This document shows, piece by piece, positions 63,275-64,000 of a stretch of DNA of 64,000 bases. How positions within the stretch are numbered: position 1 is the stretch's first letter; each line of letters starts with the position of its first letter. The stretch spans positions 33,405 through 97,404 of the forward strand of contig NZ_CAMFKO010000014.1 in the NCBI RefSeq assembly GCF_945957265.1, given 5' to 3'. A model generated the notes under the pieces. The model was not told the origin of the DNA, ran no database searches, and saw only the letters and a list, made by a program, of their open reading frames with translations. This stretch comes from an uncultured Dechloromonas sp. Its GTDB lineage: Bacteria; Pseudomonadota; Gammaproteobacteria; Burkholderiales; Rhodocyclaceae. Position numbers and translations under genes: made by a program.

Positions 63275-63879
63275 TGCGCCTCTACCTTGCCTCACGCAGC
63301 CCCCGTCGCCGCGAACTCCTGCACCAGATCGGCATCGATTTCGACACCGTCGTTTTCCGCGACGGCATGCGGGCCGACCTGGAGACGGACGAAACGCCGC
63401 TGTTCAACGAAGATCCCGTGGTCTACGTCGAGCGCATCGCCCGCGCCAAGGCGACGCACGGCCTGAAGATCGTCCAGGAGCGCCGTTTGCCGATGCGCCC
63501 CGTGCTCGCGGCCGACACCACCCTCGAGTTTCGCGGCGAGATCATCGGCAAGCCGGTGGACGTGGCCGATGCCGCCCACATCCTGCGTCGCCTGTCCGGG
63601 CAGACGCACCGGGTCCTGACCGGGGTGGCGATCAACCACATGGGGCACACCGAGTACGTGCTGTCGAGCAGCGAGGTTCGCTTCCGGGCCATCGACGACG
63701 AGGAAATTCGCCACTACGTGATGAGCGGCGAGCCGATGGACAAGGCCGGCGCCTACGGCATCCAGGGCCGGGCCGGGATGTTCGTCGAGCACCTGTCCGG
63801 CAGCTACACCGGGGTCATGGGCCTGCCGGTGTGCGAAACCGGGGAATTGCTCAAGAAGCTCGGCTTCCGGCCGCTCTGA
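63274..63879 (+). CDS. maf: Maf-family nucleotide pyrophosphatase
   Basis: This 201-residue Maf protein has the phosphate-binding LASRSPRRRELL, the metal/base region AADTTLEF, KPVDVADAAHILRRLSGQTH and GAYGIQGRAG. Maf enzymes hydrolyse non-canonical or excess NTPs. Of the tandem ATGs (63271 and 63274), the second has GGAGG at better spacing. It ends the nadD-rsfS-rlmH-maf run. Confidence 0.94.
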   Translation: MRLYLASRSPRRRELLHQIGIDFDTVVFRDGMRADLETDETPLFNEDPVVYVERIARAKATHGLKIVQERRLPMRPVLAADTTLEFRGEIIGKPVDVADAAHILRRLSGQTHRVLTGVAINHMGHTEYVLSSSEVRFRAIDDEEIRHYVMSGEPMDKAGAYGIQGRAGMFVEHLSGSYTGVMGLPVCETGELLKKLGFRPL

Positions 63880-63895
63880 TCCGTTCGGCGGCCAT

Positions 63896-63909
63896 CGCGC
63901 CCCGGCGCG
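63896..63909. terminator. Short GC hairpin between convergent genes
   Basis: CGCGC-CCCG-GCGCG lies in the 56-nt gap between maf and the convergent enoyl-CoA hydratase gene. No T-run; weak evidence. Confidence 0.3.
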
Positions 63910-63935
63910 GTGACCGCCAGATGCCCGAAGGCCGG

Positions 63936-64000
63936 TCAGCGGTTTTTGAACGTCGGCTTGCGCTTCTCGGCGAAGGCGGCCATGCCTTCCTTCTGGTCCT
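63936..64000 (-). CDS. Enoyl-CoA hydratase/isomerase (C-terminus only, cut by window edge)
   Basis: The 20 visible C-terminal residues include KEGMAAFAEKRKPTFKNR followed by TGA. This E-G-x-x-AFxEKRxPxF(x) ending is characteristic of the crotonase family (PaaF/FadB1-like enoyl-CoA hydratases). Substrate specificity cannot be judged. Confidence 0.75.
   Translation of the reverse strand, partial: DQKEGMAAFAEKRKPTFKNR

Overview
The window is a compact, GC-rich stretch of bacterial chromosome. It looks like a facultatively anaerobic betaproteobacterium of the Rhodocyclales (Dechloromonas/Azonexus-like). This is inferred from gene content and order: mreBCD-mrdA-rodA-rlpA divergent from gatCAB, metX-metW, polA/DUF2782/thrB, ubiUVT and a B12 cluster. 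No database was searched. Almost every base is coding, neighbours often overlap by 4 nt (ATGA/GTGA), and no tRNA, rRNA, CRISPR array or insertion sequence was seen. No gap without a gene exceeds 300 nt.

Layout. 1-2.9 kb: a MoaD/ThiS-like protein, then ubiT-ubiV-ubiU for O2-independent ubiquinone synthesis, read from a promoter with an FNR-type box. 2.9-5.5 kb: a membrane PAS histidine kinase and a response regulator that ends in an RsbW-like ATPase domain. 5.5-12.1 kb (minus): the cell-elongation operon mreB-mreC-mreD-mrdA-rodA-rlpA. 12.2-15.9 kb (plus): gatC-gatA-lipoprotein-gatB. 15.9-19.4 kb: a DUF4124 protein, pyrE, xth, and a YqjD/YqjE/YqjK-type membrane set ending in a small LETM1-like protein. 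19.4-22.6 kb (minus): metX-metW-ampG behind a SAM-II riboswitch and a terminator.

22.7-29.3 kb is a probable sensing and c-di-GMP module. It holds a PilZ-STAS protein coupled to a TonB-dependent receptor, facing a periplasmic binding protein coupled to a GGDEF protein with a degenerate EAL domain. SCO and a small exported protein lie upstream of the latter pair. 29.4-42.7 kb is a B12 cluster: bluB-cbiB-cobD-btuF-cobalamin-binding protein (minus, riboswitch), cobQ, cobU, and cobT-cobS-cobC (plus, second riboswitch). Corrin-ring assembly genes are absent, so the cluster covers late steps, lower-ligand synthesis, salvage and uptake. It is interrupted by an ACT-GNAT fusion, a small kinase/REC-TPR pair and a low-GC lipoprotein islet bounded by an 8-bp direct repeat.

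42.7-55.5 kb is a plus-strand LPS/glycan cluster: four GT9 heptosyltransferase-like enzymes, four GT4 enzymes, MsbA, a polysaccharide deacetylase and an O-antigen-ligase-like protein. 55.5-64 kb is housekeeping: polA (minus), a LOG-family protein, DUF2782, thrB, two BPSS1780-type membrane proteins, nadD-rsfS-rlmH-maf, and the 3' end of an enoyl-CoA hydratase gene.

I did not find a clearly new large system. The best leads are the islet with flanking repeats inside the cob operon, the SAM-II riboswitch with a built-in terminator, the class-II FNR promoter of ubiUVT, the TonB/PilZ-STAS/binding-protein/GGDEF module, and the LETM1-like protein in the yqj-type operon.
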